From positions 1 through 55,127 of the forward strand of contig CAISEW010000034.1 of NCBI GenBank assembly GCA_903884455.1: a DNA stretch of 55,127 nucleotides, written 5' to 3'. A program made the translations under genes and the position numbers. Shown here piece after piece: positions 42,672 to 51,164 of the stretch. This stretch comes from an uncultured Chloroflexota bacterium (lineage in GTDB: Bacteria; Chloroflexota; Dehalococcoidia; GIF9; AB-539-J10). Below the pieces are notes generated by a model. It saw only the letters and a program-made list of their open reading frames with translations. It did not search any database and was not told the DNA's origin. The stretch's first letter is position 1. Every line of letters begins with the position of its first letter.

Positions 42672-42701
42672 TTGTCAACGACGGTGAAATCGAGGCATAA
42701 T
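42672..42701 (+). promoter_or_regulatory. Promoter for trpG/pabA
   Basis: TTGTCA (42672-42677), an 18-bp spacer and CATAAT (42696-42701) lie 25 bp before the ATG at 42727, with GGGAGG as ribosome-binding site between them. Confidence 0.4.
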
Positions 42702-42726
42702 TTAGTGCTGGGAGGTAAGCTTAAAA

Positions 42727-43305
42727 ATGGTACTGATAATAGACAATTACGATTCCTTTGTTTACAACCTCGCCCAATACCTGGGGGAATTGGGCTGGCA
42801 ACCGGTGGTCCACCGCAACGACCAGATTACTTTAGCTCAAATCGAAGAACTGGCCCCCAGCCACATCATTATCTCGCCAGGGCCCTGCACACCCTTAGAA
42901 GCAGGCATCTCTAACGAGGCAGTGCAGAACTTTGGCGGGAAAATCCCTATACTGGGGGTGTGTTTGGGACATCAATGCATCGGCTACGTCTATGGGGGCA
43001 AAATTGGCAGGACACCGCCAGTCCACGGCAAGACCTCCATTATCCATCACGACGGCAAAACTATCTATCAGGGCTTACCCAATCCCTTCCCAGCAACACG
43101 TTACCATTCCTTAATTATCGAAACCGAAGGCCTTCCATCCTGTCTAGAAGTCACTGCTAAAACTCCCGAAGGGATAATAATGGGGGTGAGACACCGGGAC
43201 TATGTAGTGGAGGGGGTTCAGTTTCACCCCGAATCCATCCTCACCGAAGTAGGACACGATGTTTTGACCAACTTCCTTCGTTTTACCCAGCCAGTTTGGA
43301 GCTAA
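42727..43305 (+). CDS. Anthranilate/4-amino-4-deoxychorismate synthase, glutamine amidotransferase subunit
   Basis: Supplies ammonia from glutamine to chorismate for tryptophan or folate synthesis. The 192-residue class I amidotransferase has MVLIIDNYDSFVYNLAQYLG, IISPGPCTP, the nucleophile Cys in LGVCLGHQCIGYVYG (about residue 79) and the His-Glu pair in GVQFHPESILTE (about residue 167). TrpG and PabA cannot be told apart by sequence alone. Its downstream neighbour, a class IV aminotransferase that could be ADC lyase (PabC), makes the PabA reading attractive. The large chorismate-binding subunit is not in the window. Confidence 0.93.
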   Translation: MVLIIDNYDSFVYNLAQYLGELGWQPVVHRNDQITLAQIEELAPSHIIISPGPCTPLEAGISNEAVQNFGGKIPILGVCLGHQCIGYVYGGKIGRTPPVHGKTSIIHHDGKTIYQGLPNPFPATRYHSLIIETEGLPSCLEVTAKTPEGIIMGVRHRDYVVEGVQFHPESILTEVGHDVLTNFLRFTQPVWS

Positions 43306-43352
43306 AATCAAATACCAAATCCGAAAAGCTAAAGGAGCAAGACGCAAGATTT

Positions 43353-43483
43353 GATAAATCCTAAGCACGAAATCCTAAATCCTAAACAAATACAAAGCAC
43401 TAATGACAGAAACTCAAAACTGTTTGGGCCCTTTGGATTTTGGCCATTTGATATTGTTCAGAATTTAGTGCTTAGAATTTAGG
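43353..43483. repeat. MITE-like element between trpG and the aminotransferase
   Basis: The ends are inverted copies of about 24 bp: ATCCTAAGCACGAAATCC near 43358-43375 and its near-complement TTAGTGCTTAGAATTTAGG near 43465-43483. The middle is AT-rich and non-coding, with tandem CCTAAA units. Such short 'AATTTAGTGCTTAGAATTTAGG' elements occur in many uncultured bacterial genomes. It adds most of the 189-bp gap between two genes that would otherwise be adjacent. Confidence 0.6.
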
Positions 43484-43494
43484 GTTTTTCTAGC

Positions 43495-44373
43495 ATGGCA
43501 GAAATTATTTATCTTAACGGCCAACTTGTCCCTCGCTCCAAGGCTAAGCTATCTCCCTTCGACCATGGCTTCCTTTACGGATACGGGCTATTCGAGACCA
43601 TGCGGGCTTACAACGGCTATATCTTTCGACTCGACTCTCACCTCACCCGCCTTCACTGCTCTGCTGAGAGCATCGGCCTGACACATAGCCTCCTGACCAC
43701 AGACGAGGGTAAGCAATCCTTGAAAGCTGCTTGTGTAGCAACTATGGAGGCTAACGAGCTCAGGAATGCCCGCATAAGGCTCACTGTTTCGGCCGGTGAA
43801 GGCGACATGACGCCCGACCCCGGCACCTGCTCCAGCCCTACCATCCTGATCACTGCTCAAAACCTTGCTCCCTTAACACCCGAAAAATATGAGACGGGTT
43901 TTAAAGCAGCTGTATCTTTCCTGCGACGCAATAGCCAATCGCCTTTATCCCGATTGAAGTCCACCTGCTACATGGAAAACATCCTCGCCCGCACGGCAGC
44001 CAGAGCTGCCGGATGCGATGAAGCCATCTTCCTCAACGAACAGGGTTATCTTGCCGAAGGCAGCAGCACCAATATCTTCCTGATGAGCAATGGAGAACTC
44101 ATCACACCCTGTTTTGAAAGTGGCGTCCTGCCCGGAATCACCAGGGACGCAGTCTTAAAAATAGCCCGGACTTCAAATATCAAGGCCACGGAAAGATGGG
44201 TGCAGTTAAACGAGCTAATTGAAGCTCAAGAAGCTTTTGTTACCAATTCCATACTGGAGCTTATGCCCCTGGTTTCCGTTGAGGGCAGACCCATCGGTAC
44301 AGGCAAGCCCGGCAAGCTAACCGGAGATTTGTTGTTTTCTTATAGAAAACTCGTAGACGAGACGCTACGCTGA
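43495..44373 (+). CDS. Class IV aminotransferase (branched-chain aminotransferase or ADC lyase)
   Basis: A 292-residue fold-type IV PLP enzyme. It has IIYLNGQLVPRSKAKLS, FDHGFLYGYGLFETMRAYNG (about residue 22), the PLP lysine in SRLKSTCYMENILAR (about residue 161), DEAIFLNEQGYLAEGSSTN (about residue 178) and PGITRDAVLKIA. These are shared by IlvE, D-amino acid aminotransferase and PabC. LeuA, LeuB and CimA nearby favour IlvE; the gene directly upstream (TrpG/PabA) favours PabC. Length is between the two groups. Confidence 0.88.
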   Translation: MAEIIYLNGQLVPRSKAKLSPFDHGFLYGYGLFETMRAYNGYIFRLDSHLTRLHCSAESIGLTHSLLTTDEGKQSLKAACVATMEANELRNARIRLTVSAGEGDMTPDPGTCSSPTILITAQNLAPLTPEKYETGFKAAVSFLRRNSQSPLSRLKSTCYMENILARTAARAAGCDEAIFLNEQGYLAEGSSTNIFLMSNGELITPCFESGVLPGITRDAVLKIARTSNIKATERWVQLNELIEAQEAFVTNSILELMPLVSVEGRPIGTGKPGKLTGDLLFSYRKLVDETLR

Positions 44374-44395
44374 GTCGCTTCGGGTCGACGGTTGT

Positions 44396-44602
44396 TTATT
44401 CCAAAGGAGCTTGTCCAAAAGGGACTTCTATATTCTGCTGTCGATAGGCCAGTATCATTTCGCGTAAAGCGTCGTTGAGCATTTCGCGGCACTCTTCTAG
44501 AGTTCTTCCCTCGGTTATCACCTCCGGCCATTCCACAAGTTGTCCCATATAACCGGAGCTAATCTTCGTATATTTGGCCGTGTAATTACCCAACATATTC
44601 AT
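44396..44602 (-). CDS. HicB-like protein, orphan
   Basis: A 68-residue protein with the HicB-like fold: YTAKYTKISSGYMGQLVEWP then VITEGRTLEECREML and an alpha-helical end. The usual HicA toxin gene is not adjacent and there is no DNA-binding domain. Unlike the other HicB-like gene of the window, it keeps a normal C-terminus. It is convergent with the aminotransferase gene. Confidence 0.78.
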   Translation of the reverse strand: MNMLGNYTAKYTKISSGYMGQLVEWPEVITEGRTLEECREMLNDALREMILAYRQQNIEVPFGQAPLE

Positions 44603-44701
44603 TACCTCCTCACATGGTTTATTTTACGCATGTTCCCTGAACTTTGCGAAGCCCTCTGAAGTTTGCAGTCGGGTCAGTTATAATAAGTTGTAAGGGAAGC
44701 C

Positions 44702-45550
44702 ATGAATTTAAATGAAATAGACGAGCTCCTTTTCGGAACAGGCGGTGTACCTGTCAGTGCTAAACTCCATTCCACTGAGGCGGGTATTGAGCGTATTGCC
44801 GAGCTCGGCCTGGGCTGCATGGAGGTGGAATTTGTCCAGGGGGTAAAGATGAGCCCTCAGGTTGCTGTCTCGGTGGGAGAATTAGCAGCCAGGAAGAACA
44901 TTGTGCTCACCGCCCACGGACCTTACTTCGTAAACCTGAATGCCGTCGAGCCGCAAAAAGTGCACATGAGCAAAGAAAGGATACTGCAAACTGCTCGCAT
45001 TGCTGCTCTTTTCGGCGCCAGAAGCATCACCTTCCATGCCGCCTTTTATCTCAAAAACACCCCCGCAGAGACCTACGCCGTGGTCAAGAAGCATCTGCAG
45101 GAGGTGGTGAACATTTTACAGAAAGAGGGAAACAAGGTGACGATTTCCCCTGAAGTTACCGGCAAGCCCTCCCAATTCGGCACCCTGGAGGAACTACTCC
45201 GGCTCAGCAGCGAGATAGAAGGAGTTGCCCCCTGCATTGATTTTTCTCACTGGCATGCCCGGACGGGAAAGGCTAACTCCTATCAAGAGTTTCTCGCTAT
45301 GTTAGACCAGGTTGAAAAGAAACTGGGCAGGCGTGGCTTGGATAACATGCATATCCACCTCTCCGGGATTGCCTACGGCAACAAGGGCGAGATCAAGCAC
45401 TTGATGCTCCCGGACTCAGACCTTCAGTATGCCCACCTACTCAAAGCCCTGAAGGAACGGAAGGCAAAGGGAGTAGTCGTTTGCGAGAGCGACCCATACT
45501 TGGAGCAAGACGCCCTGCTCCTCCAGCAAACCTACCGGGCTCTCCCCTAA
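44702..45550 (+). CDS. AP-endonuclease-IV-like TIM-barrel protein
   Basis: A 282-residue xylose-isomerase-like (AP2Ec) TIM barrel. Metal-binding positions of endonuclease IV are recognisable: LTAHGPYFVNLNA (about residue 60), ITFHAAFYL (about residue 101), ISPEVTGK (Glu, about residue 148), PCIDFSHWHAR (Asp and His, about residue 178), MHIHLSG (His, about residue 218) and VVCESDPYLEQD (Glu). The motif order matches the Nfo group seen in archaea and deep-branching bacteria. Repair of abasic sites is likely, but a sugar-isomerase role is not excluded. A GGGAAG site precedes the ATG. Confidence 0.83.
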   Translation: MNLNEIDELLFGTGGVPVSAKLHSTEAGIERIAELGLGCMEVEFVQGVKMSPQVAVSVGELAARKNIVLTAHGPYFVNLNAVEPQKVHMSKERILQTARIAALFGARSITFHAAFYLKNTPAETYAVVKKHLQEVVNILQKEGNKVTISPEVTGKPSQFGTLEELLRLSSEIEGVAPCIDFSHWHARTGKANSYQEFLAMLDQVEKKLGRRGLDNMHIHLSGIAYGNKGEIKHLMLPDSDLQYAHLLKALKERKAKGVVVCESDPYLEQDALLLQQTYRALP

Positions 45551-45627
45551 CTAGCACCCCACAAAAATTTCGCTTCGCTCTTCTATATAGCCACAAAAGA
45601 GATTGTTGCAATTAACTTTAACTATAA

Positions 45628-46185
45628 TCAGGGAGCTTTGACCTGGTACTTGGCTTTGCCTTCTTCGTAGAGGTTGCCGCCGTAAATGTCGTTTATGACC
45701 GTGACGGGGAAGTCTGCTACCTCCAGACGACGAAGAGCTTCAGCACCAAGTTCTTCGTAGGCTACCACCTCTGCCTTCTTGATACTCTTGGAAATTACGG
45801 CGCCGGCACCCCCTATTGCCCCCAGATAAACTGCCTTGTGCTTGACCATGGCATCTTTCACTGCTTGAGACCGCAAGCCTTTGCCTATCATCCCTTTCAG
45901 CCCTTGGGCAATCAAGCGGGGGGCATAAGCATCCATCCTCCCACTGGTGGTGGGACCAGCCGAGCCGATTACCCTCCCTGACCGGGCCGGGCTGGGCCCC
46001 ATGTAGTATACGGTTGCCCCCTTGATATCGAAAGGCAGAGTCTTCCCCTGGTCGAGAGCCTCGACCATCCTCTTGTGAGCGGCATCGCGGGCAACGTAGA
46101 TGACACCGGTGAGCAGTAGATTGTCCCCGGCTTTGAGGTCTTTCAAGACTTCGTCGTTTAACGGAAGCGTAACTTTTTTAGACAT
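45628..46185 (-). CDS. Fumarate hydratase class I, beta subunit
   Basis: Hydrates fumarate to malate (or the reverse) together with the alpha subunit. The 185-residue protein has the beta-domain blocks LLLTGVIYVARDAAHKRMVE (about residue 24) and VYYMGPSPARSGRVIGSAG (about residue 61), then SGRMDAYAPRLIAQGLKGMI and AVYLGAIGGAGAVISKSIKK. ATG at 46185 is used rather than TTG at 46194. It is the last gene of the eight-gene run, while its partner alpha subunit is at 50052-50897. The other way to read this domain is L(+)-tartrate dehydratase beta, which context makes less likely. Confidence 0.92.
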   Translation of the reverse strand: MSKKVTLPLNDEVLKDLKAGDNLLLTGVIYVARDAAHKRMVEALDQGKTLPFDIKGATVYYMGPSPARSGRVIGSAGPTTSGRMDAYAPRLIAQGLKGMIGKGLRSQAVKDAMVKHKAVYLGAIGGAGAVISKSIKKAEVVAYEELGAEALRRLEVADFPVTVINDIYGGNLYEEGKAKYQVKAP

Positions 46186-46232
46186 AGCTCTCAACTTATA
46201 TTTACCACTATTCTTTACTTCAAGCCCGATTT

Positions 46233-47906
46233 TTACCTCATAGTCCCCAGGTAGCTTACAGTGAGCTGCTTTTCCTTTACTTCGGGCGTGGTATAGTCGG
46301 GAAGGAGCATCGGGGCTACTCTATCGGTTACAATCCCGGCCTCTTTGAGCTCCTTATGATAGCTCTTTACGTGCTTCAGGGTCAGCTCTCCTCCTTTTGC
46401 TTTCTCCCTGGCGAATATGGCAGCATTTCTACCGGCAATTCTGCCAAACACTACAATATCCATAAGCGAGTTGCCCATCAGTCTGTTTTCTCCATGCAGC
46501 CCCCCGGTCACTTCCCCGGCAACATAAAGCCCGGGCAAGACAGTCTCGCATTCGGCATTATCCTTAAGCCCGCCATTCTGATAATGGAGCGTGGGATAGA
46601 CCAGCATAGGTGCTTTCGAGATATCAATTCCTAAGCGGTCGTAGACCTTCCACTTCCCCACAAAAGCAGTTCGCACCCTCCCCTCACCGTGGAGGATATC
46701 AAGCATGGGGGAATCGAGCCAGACCCCTACCTTTCCAGTAGGAGTGGGAACACCATTACCATCCAGGCATTCCTTGATAAACCGGGCTGATTCAACATCT
46801 CTGGGCTCACGCTCATTGACAAATTTCTCACCGTTGACATTCAAGACGTCCGATCCCTCCGACCGGAACCTCTCGGTAATGAGCCACCCCTCTATTTGCT
46901 CCGGGAAAACAACGCCCGTGGGGTGATATTGAACGGTGTGCAGGAAAGATAGAGGCACGCCTGCCCTGTAGCCCAAAACAATACCGTCGGCAGTGGCGCC
47001 GTAATGATTGGTGGTTATGAAACCCTGAATGTGGAGCCGGCCGGCACCACCTGTGGCCAGAATTACCGCCTTCGCTCTGGCAACAAGATACTCCTCGGTC
47101 TCCATGTTATAGAGCACTGCCCCAGCACACTGCCCGTGCTCATTGAGGATAAGCTCCACTGCAGGAGAGAATTCCAGGACTTTGATATTCTTTCTGTTGC
47201 GGGCTTCATCACGCACGGTACGCATGATTTCCATGCCGCTGAGGTCGGCACAGTAGTGCATCCTCTTCCGGCAGGTCCCCCCACCATGCATCGCCTCCAG
47301 CCTGCCATCGGGAAACTTGGAGAACATGACCCCCAGGCTTTCCAGCCACTGGAGAGCATCGGGAGCCTGCTTCACAAAGGCGGCCACAATATCCGGGTCG
47401 TTCTTGAAATGCCCTCCCCCCATTACGTCCAGATAGTGATAGTACGGAGAGTCCTTCTCTCTTTTTACGGCAGCCTGAATCCCACCTTCAGCCATCATAG
47501 TATTAGCATCGCCATGCCGAAGCTTGGTCGCTATAAGGACCTGGGCACCATTTTCCTCGGCAATAAGGGCAGCTATGGTGGCAGCCCCACCGCCGCCGAT
47601 AACCAGGACATCGGTCTCGTAATCAACATTCGATAGATCTACTTTGTCAGGGTCAACCCGGCTTTTGGCTTCCAACAGGTCAACAAACTCGTGAGCTATT
47701 CTGTAGCCCTTGCTCGGGCCAACCTTTATCTCTCTCCTGCCCTCTTCCTTGTAGTCAGGGTGATACTTCAACATGTCCTGTCTTTCCTGCAAGGACATGA
47801 AGGGAAACTCTTCCTCTTTTTTCCTTTTCTCTACGCGGGCAGGTCTGGTCTGTTCTACCTTCTTGATATAGGGCTCGAAGAAGTCGGGATATCCTAAGTA
47901 ACTCAT
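46233..47906 (-). CDS. Fumarate reductase/succinate dehydrogenase flavoprotein subunit
   Basis: Interconverts fumarate and succinate. The 557-residue protein has an N-terminal extension of about 85 residues, then the FAD site VLVIGGGGAATIAAL, TMMAEGGIQAAV, LATGGAGRLHIQG, the active-site HTVQYHPTGV and REPRDVESARF, and GGLHGENRLMGNSLMDIVVF. In classical FrdA/SdhA a His before the 'T..AEGG' block holds FAD covalently; here that position is Asn (DANTMMAEGG), so FAD is probably non-covalent. ATG at 47906 follows TAGGAGG and lies 9 bp after frdB. The longer frame to 47945 overlaps frdB. Confidence 0.9.
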   Translation of the reverse strand: MSYLGYPDFFEPYIKKVEQTRPARVEKRKKEEEFPFMSLQERQDMLKYHPDYKEEGRREIKVGPSKGYRIAHEFVDLLEAKSRVDPDKVDLSNVDYETDVLVIGGGGAATIAALIAEENGAQVLIATKLRHGDANTMMAEGGIQAAVKREKDSPYYHYLDVMGGGHFKNDPDIVAAFVKQAPDALQWLESLGVMFSKFPDGRLEAMHGGGTCRKRMHYCADLSGMEIMRTVRDEARNRKNIKVLEFSPAVELILNEHGQCAGAVLYNMETEEYLVARAKAVILATGGAGRLHIQGFITTNHYGATADGIVLGYRAGVPLSFLHTVQYHPTGVVFPEQIEGWLITERFRSEGSDVLNVNGEKFVNEREPRDVESARFIKECLDGNGVPTPTGKVGVWLDSPMLDILHGEGRVRTAFVGKWKVYDRLGIDISKAPMLVYPTLHYQNGGLKDNAECETVLPGLYVAGEVTGGLHGENRLMGNSLMDIVVFGRIAGRNAAIFAREKAKGGELTLKHVKSYHKELKEAGIVTDRVAPMLLPDYTTPEVKEKQLTVSYLGTMR

Positions 47907-47914
47907 CTTGCCTC

Positions 47915-48697
47915 CTACAGGTATCTTGTATCCTTCGGTTTCCAATCCTCCCCGGCCGTCATCGGCTCCACCTCCCGTTCCTGGTACAGCTTCTTCAGCT
48001 CATCCTCCTTGGCCCGCTTCAACTCGTCCAGAAACCGGTCATACTTTCCTTCGTTGACTGCTTTCACCATCTCGGCTAAATGTTCGGCCCGGGGGACAAT
48101 TCTGGCTCCATAGATTCTGCGCGCCAGCTGGAACATATGATACTGGGCTAACTCTCCAAAGCAGCGACTGGTGCACAAGCCGCATTGAATGCAATCGAAG
48201 CTGAGTTGAGCAGCCCCGGCAATATTTCCCTGCTTCAAAGCCGAGATAGCGTCCATGACCTCTATTCCCTGCGGGCAAGCCTTCGTGCAAGAATTGCAGG
48301 CCACGCAGCGAAACATCTCGGGATATAACTTAAAGACCTCTTCAGGGGCAGCGGTCAGTCCGGCAAAGTCATACAGGGCTCGATTGGCAGGGAAAAAGGG
48401 AATCTGGGCTATGTACATATCCGGCTCGACTGTCTTCTGGCAGGCGAGCGCCACCTGTAATTTATAGTCGCCGGGCTTGCGATAGACCGTACCGCAAGCG
48501 CCGCAGGTGCCCCCCCGACATCCACAACCCCGAATGAGTATGTAGCCGGCATATTCCATGGCTTTCATAATGGTAAGCCCTTCGGGGACTTCATAGCGCT
48601 TGCCCATGATATATATCGGGGTCAGCTTGGCCGCTATTTGTCTTTTCTCCTTGACCGCTGTTTTCGCTGGATTTTTACTTTTCTTTTTGGTGCTCAT
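47915..48697 (-). CDS. Fumarate reductase/succinate dehydrogenase iron-sulfur subunit
   Basis: Carries electrons between the flavoprotein and an HdrB-like partner. The 260-residue protein has an N-terminal basic lead, a 2Fe-2S domain with RGCGCRGGTCGACG (about residues 57-70) and a later Cys in ALACQKT, and two cluster-binding motifs, FRCVACNSCTKACPQG (about residue 128) and FDCIQCGLCTSRCFGE (about residue 168). The C-terminal part has no membrane helix. It lies 2 bp after the HdrB-like gene and 8 bp before frdA, so all are co-translated. Confidence 0.9.
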   Translation of the reverse strand: MSTKKKSKNPAKTAVKEKRQIAAKLTPIYIMGKRYEVPEGLTIMKAMEYAGYILIRGCGCRGGTCGACGTVYRKPGDYKLQVALACQKTVEPDMYIAQIPFFPANRALYDFAGLTAAPEEVFKLYPEMFRCVACNSCTKACPQGIEVMDAISALKQGNIAGAAQLSFDCIQCGLCTSRCFGELAQYHMFQLARRIYGARIVPRAEHLAEMVKAVNEGKYDRFLDELKRAKEDELKKLYQEREVEPMTAGEDWKPKDTRYL

Positions 48698-48699
48698 TG

Positions 48700-49608
48700 T
48701 TAACCCCCAATCGGTTGAACGCTTCTACTTTGAGAAAGCAGGTTCTTCTCCTTCAGAAGCGATTCCGGGCTGCCGTGATTCAGCTCGAAGTGACATACCT
48801 GAGGACCGAGCCCCAGGGCAAGAGCCAGAAGCTGTGTGAAATACAATAGCGGCATTTCCCTGAATCCGCTCTGTTTCTTAGCCAACTCTTTCTGCCCCTG
48901 GCCCAGATTATAATCACATAAAGGGCAGGTGAGGACCATGGCTTCTGCCCCATGACTCAATGCCGAGTTTAAGATAGGCCGCGCATATTCAGCAATATCA
49001 TCTGGACTGCTTATTACTTGATAAGACCCACAGCATCTCGTGGATTCAGGAAAATCAACGGGACTGGCCCCCAGAGCTTTAAGGAACTCCCGCAAGATGG
49101 TAGGGTCCTCTACATCGTCTATAGCTACCTCCCGGGGGCGAAGCAGGGTGCACCCATAATATGGAGCTGCTTTCAATTCCCGGAGAGGGAGCTTTACCTT
49201 TTGCGAAAGAGCCTCCCATCCTATGTCGTCTCTCAATACCTCTAAAAGATGAACCACCTTTACTTCCCCGCTATAATCTATCCCTTCATCTATGAAGTCA
49301 TTAAGGGTATCCCTCTTTTCCACATCTTCCTTCATCAAAAGATTGGCTCTCTTTAAAGTATTGAGACAAAACGCGCATAAAGTAACTAACTCAGTCTTTC
49401 CCTGTTTTTTAACGCGGATTAGGTTGCGGACAGGTGCTACCCGATGGATTAAGTCGTCGTCAGCCAGAGAATAAACTGCGCCGCAGCAGTTCCACCTGGG
49501 GACCTCATCCAGCTTGAACCCCAGAGCTTCCATGGAAGCCACAGCCGGCTTCTCCAGATTCCTGGCCCTGGTTTTCAATGTACATCCGGGATAATAAGCT
49601 AAGCTCAT
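48700..49608 (-). CDS. HdrB/SdhE-like CCG-domain protein
   Basis: A 302-residue protein with two CCG (cysteine-rich) domains, as in heterodisulfide reductase subunit B, SdhE and the C-terminal part of TfrB. The first is AYYPGCTLKTRARN, RWNCCGAVY and LCAFCLNTL; the second is YYGCTLLRPREVAID, STRCCGSYQ and LTCPLCDYNLGQGQ. Such domains bind non-cubane or paired 4Fe-4S clusters and act on disulfides or pass electrons to quinones. No membrane helix is seen. It sits between the HdrC-like gene and frdB and probably replaces the usual membrane anchor. Confidence 0.88.
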   Translation of the reverse strand: MSLAYYPGCTLKTRARNLEKPAVASMEALGFKLDEVPRWNCCGAVYSLADDDLIHRVAPVRNLIRVKKQGKTELVTLCAFCLNTLKRANLLMKEDVEKRDTLNDFIDEGIDYSGEVKVVHLLEVLRDDIGWEALSQKVKLPLRELKAAPYYGCTLLRPREVAIDDVEDPTILREFLKALGASPVDFPESTRCCGSYQVISSPDDIAEYARPILNSALSHGAEAMVLTCPLCDYNLGQGQKELAKKQSGFREMPLLYFTQLLALALGLGPQVCHFELNHGSPESLLKEKNLLSQSRSVQPIGG

Positions 49609-49619
49609 CTTCTATCTCT

Positions 49620-50027
49620 CTAGCCGGTAAACTTCCTCAAGCCACTGACCATAGCTATTTGAGGAAGCTCGCAGCGTTGTTTCGGTGAAATATCCTCGGG
49701 GCGTATGTGGTCAATATTCTTCCTTAAGGTGAGCAGCCTGATCGCCTCCATCACCTTGGAGAGGTCAAATCCTCTGGGACAATTGACAGCGCAGGCAAGA
49801 CAGGAGGCACAAGTCCAGACAGTCTTGGAACCGGCAATTTCCTCGTCCAGCCCTAATCGTGCCAGCTCGATAATCCGGCGAGGGGAAATGTCCATATTGG
49901 AAGCCGCGGGACAGTTTCCCGAACACATGCCACACTGGTAACATAACTGAAGGTTCTGTCCACTGAGCTCCTTGACTTTCCTTACAAACTCGCGGCGTGA
50001 CCTTTTGGGTGAAATGGTTACATACAT
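49620..50027 (-). CDS. HdrC-like ferredoxin-type iron-sulfur protein
   Basis: A 135-residue protein with two 4Fe-4S motifs, LCYQCGMCSGNCPAA (about residue 33) and TCASCLACAVNCPRGFDL (about residue 73), in the arrangement of heterodisulfide reductase subunit C. It should feed or drain electrons through the HdrB-like protein encoded 11 bp downstream. No membrane segment is seen. With FrdAB it makes a soluble four-subunit complex plausible. Confidence 0.88.
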   Translation of the reverse strand: MYVTISPKRSRREFVRKVKELSGQNLQLCYQCGMCSGNCPAASNMDISPRRIIELARLGLDEEIAGSKTVWTCASCLACAVNCPRGFDLSKVMEAIRLLTLRKNIDHIRPEDISPKQRCELPQIAMVSGLRKFTG

Positions 50028-50051
50028 TCTCTTATCACTCTTTCAATTGCC

Positions 50052-50897
50052 TCACAAAATTGCTTCTTCATGGCGAGAACACCAGCACTGCATGTTGACG
50101 GCAACAGGCATGCTGGCGATATGGCAAGGGAATGTTTCCACATGAACTGCCAAGGCGGTAACTGTGCCGCCATACCCCATAGCACCGATGCCTAGATTAT
50201 TAACTTTCTCCAGAATTTCCTTCTCCAAATTGGCAACTTCGGGGTCAGGACTGGGTTCGCCGACTTTGCGTAACAGCGCCTTCTTGGCTATAAACATGGT
50301 CTTGTCCGTCGTCCCGCCTATGCCGACGCCGATAATAACCGGCGGACAGGGATTGCTGCCGACCTCGCTAACGAGGTTGACGACAAAATCTATCACGCCC
50401 TGACGTCCCTGAGACGGAGATAGAGCAGTCAGACGAGAACAATTTTCTGAGCCACCTCCCTTGGGCAGGACACTGATTTTCAGCCTGTCTCCAGGGACTA
50501 TATCGGTATGAATCATAGCCGGTGTGTTATCTTTGGTGTTTACCCTGGCAAAACAGGGCCCGTTTACTATGGACTTACGTAAATAACCCTTATCGTACCC
50601 CTGGCGCACTCCTTCGTTGACTGCGGTGTAAAGGTCACCTCCGGTTATGTGTACCTCCTGGCCCAGCTCCAGCATGACTACGGCGGCACCGGTGTCCTGA
50701 CAAAGAGGAATTTGTTCCTTGCCGGCGATGTTTGCATTCTCCAGGATTCTATCCAGTACATCACGACAAACAGGAGATTTCTCTTTTTCTTTTGCTTGCT
50801 TCAATGCAATTACTACATCCGGTGGCAAATAATGGCAGGAATGCTCAAATAAACGGGCTACGGTGTTTGTTATATCACTGGCTTTGATTTCCCTCAT
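50052..50897 (-). CDS. Fumarate hydratase class I, alpha subunit
   Basis: Iron-sulfur half of the two-part fumarase. The 281-residue protein has IPLCQDTGAAVVMLELG (cluster Cys, about residue 65), GSENCSRL (second Cys) and VSEVGSNPCPPVIIGVGIGG (third Cys), and GAMGYGGTVTALAVHVE. The three cluster cysteines are intact. It opens the Frd part of the operon, 268 bp after the 5S-like carboxyltransferase; the beta subunit closes the operon 3.9 kb away. Confidence 0.93.
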   Translation of the reverse strand: MREIKASDITNTVARLFEHSCHYLPPDVVIALKQAKEKEKSPVCRDVLDRILENANIAGKEQIPLCQDTGAAVVMLELGQEVHITGGDLYTAVNEGVRQGYDKGYLRKSIVNGPCFARVNTKDNTPAMIHTDIVPGDRLKISVLPKGGGSENCSRLTALSPSQGRQGVIDFVVNLVSEVGSNPCPPVIIGVGIGGTTDKTMFIAKKALLRKVGEPSPDPEVANLEKEILEKVNNLGIGAMGYGGTVTALAVHVETFPCHIASMPVAVNMQCWCSRHEEAIL

Positions 50898-51164
50898 CTT
50901 TCTGTGCCGGCTTATCCTGGCTTCTTGATACTAGCTGCGTTGGACGCTAACGTCTTTATCCCATTACCTTGGGCATAGTGAAGCTAGCATCCTTCAGGAA
51001 CAGGACTTTTGCCTTTTCTCCCTTCTTTTCAATTGGCTTTTTCAGGGTCTCGTGAATCTCGCGAAAAGGAGAGGACTATCGGGAATCTTTACATTAACTT
51101 TATCATCTCCGGCGAAAAAATTGAAGGTTCTAACTCTTGCTCTTTTACGGAGATTGTTTTTTCT
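50898..51164. other. Intergenic stretch with an unassigned coding relic
   Basis: No intact gene. On the minus strand, 51068-50961 reads EIHETLKKPIEKKGEKAKVL, then FLKDASFTMPKVMG and a stop. Upstream in another frame FFAGDDKVNVKIPDSPLLFA can be read. Together they look like the frameshifted tail of a small protein gene, but the family is not recognised. There is no biotin motif. Confidence 0.4.
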
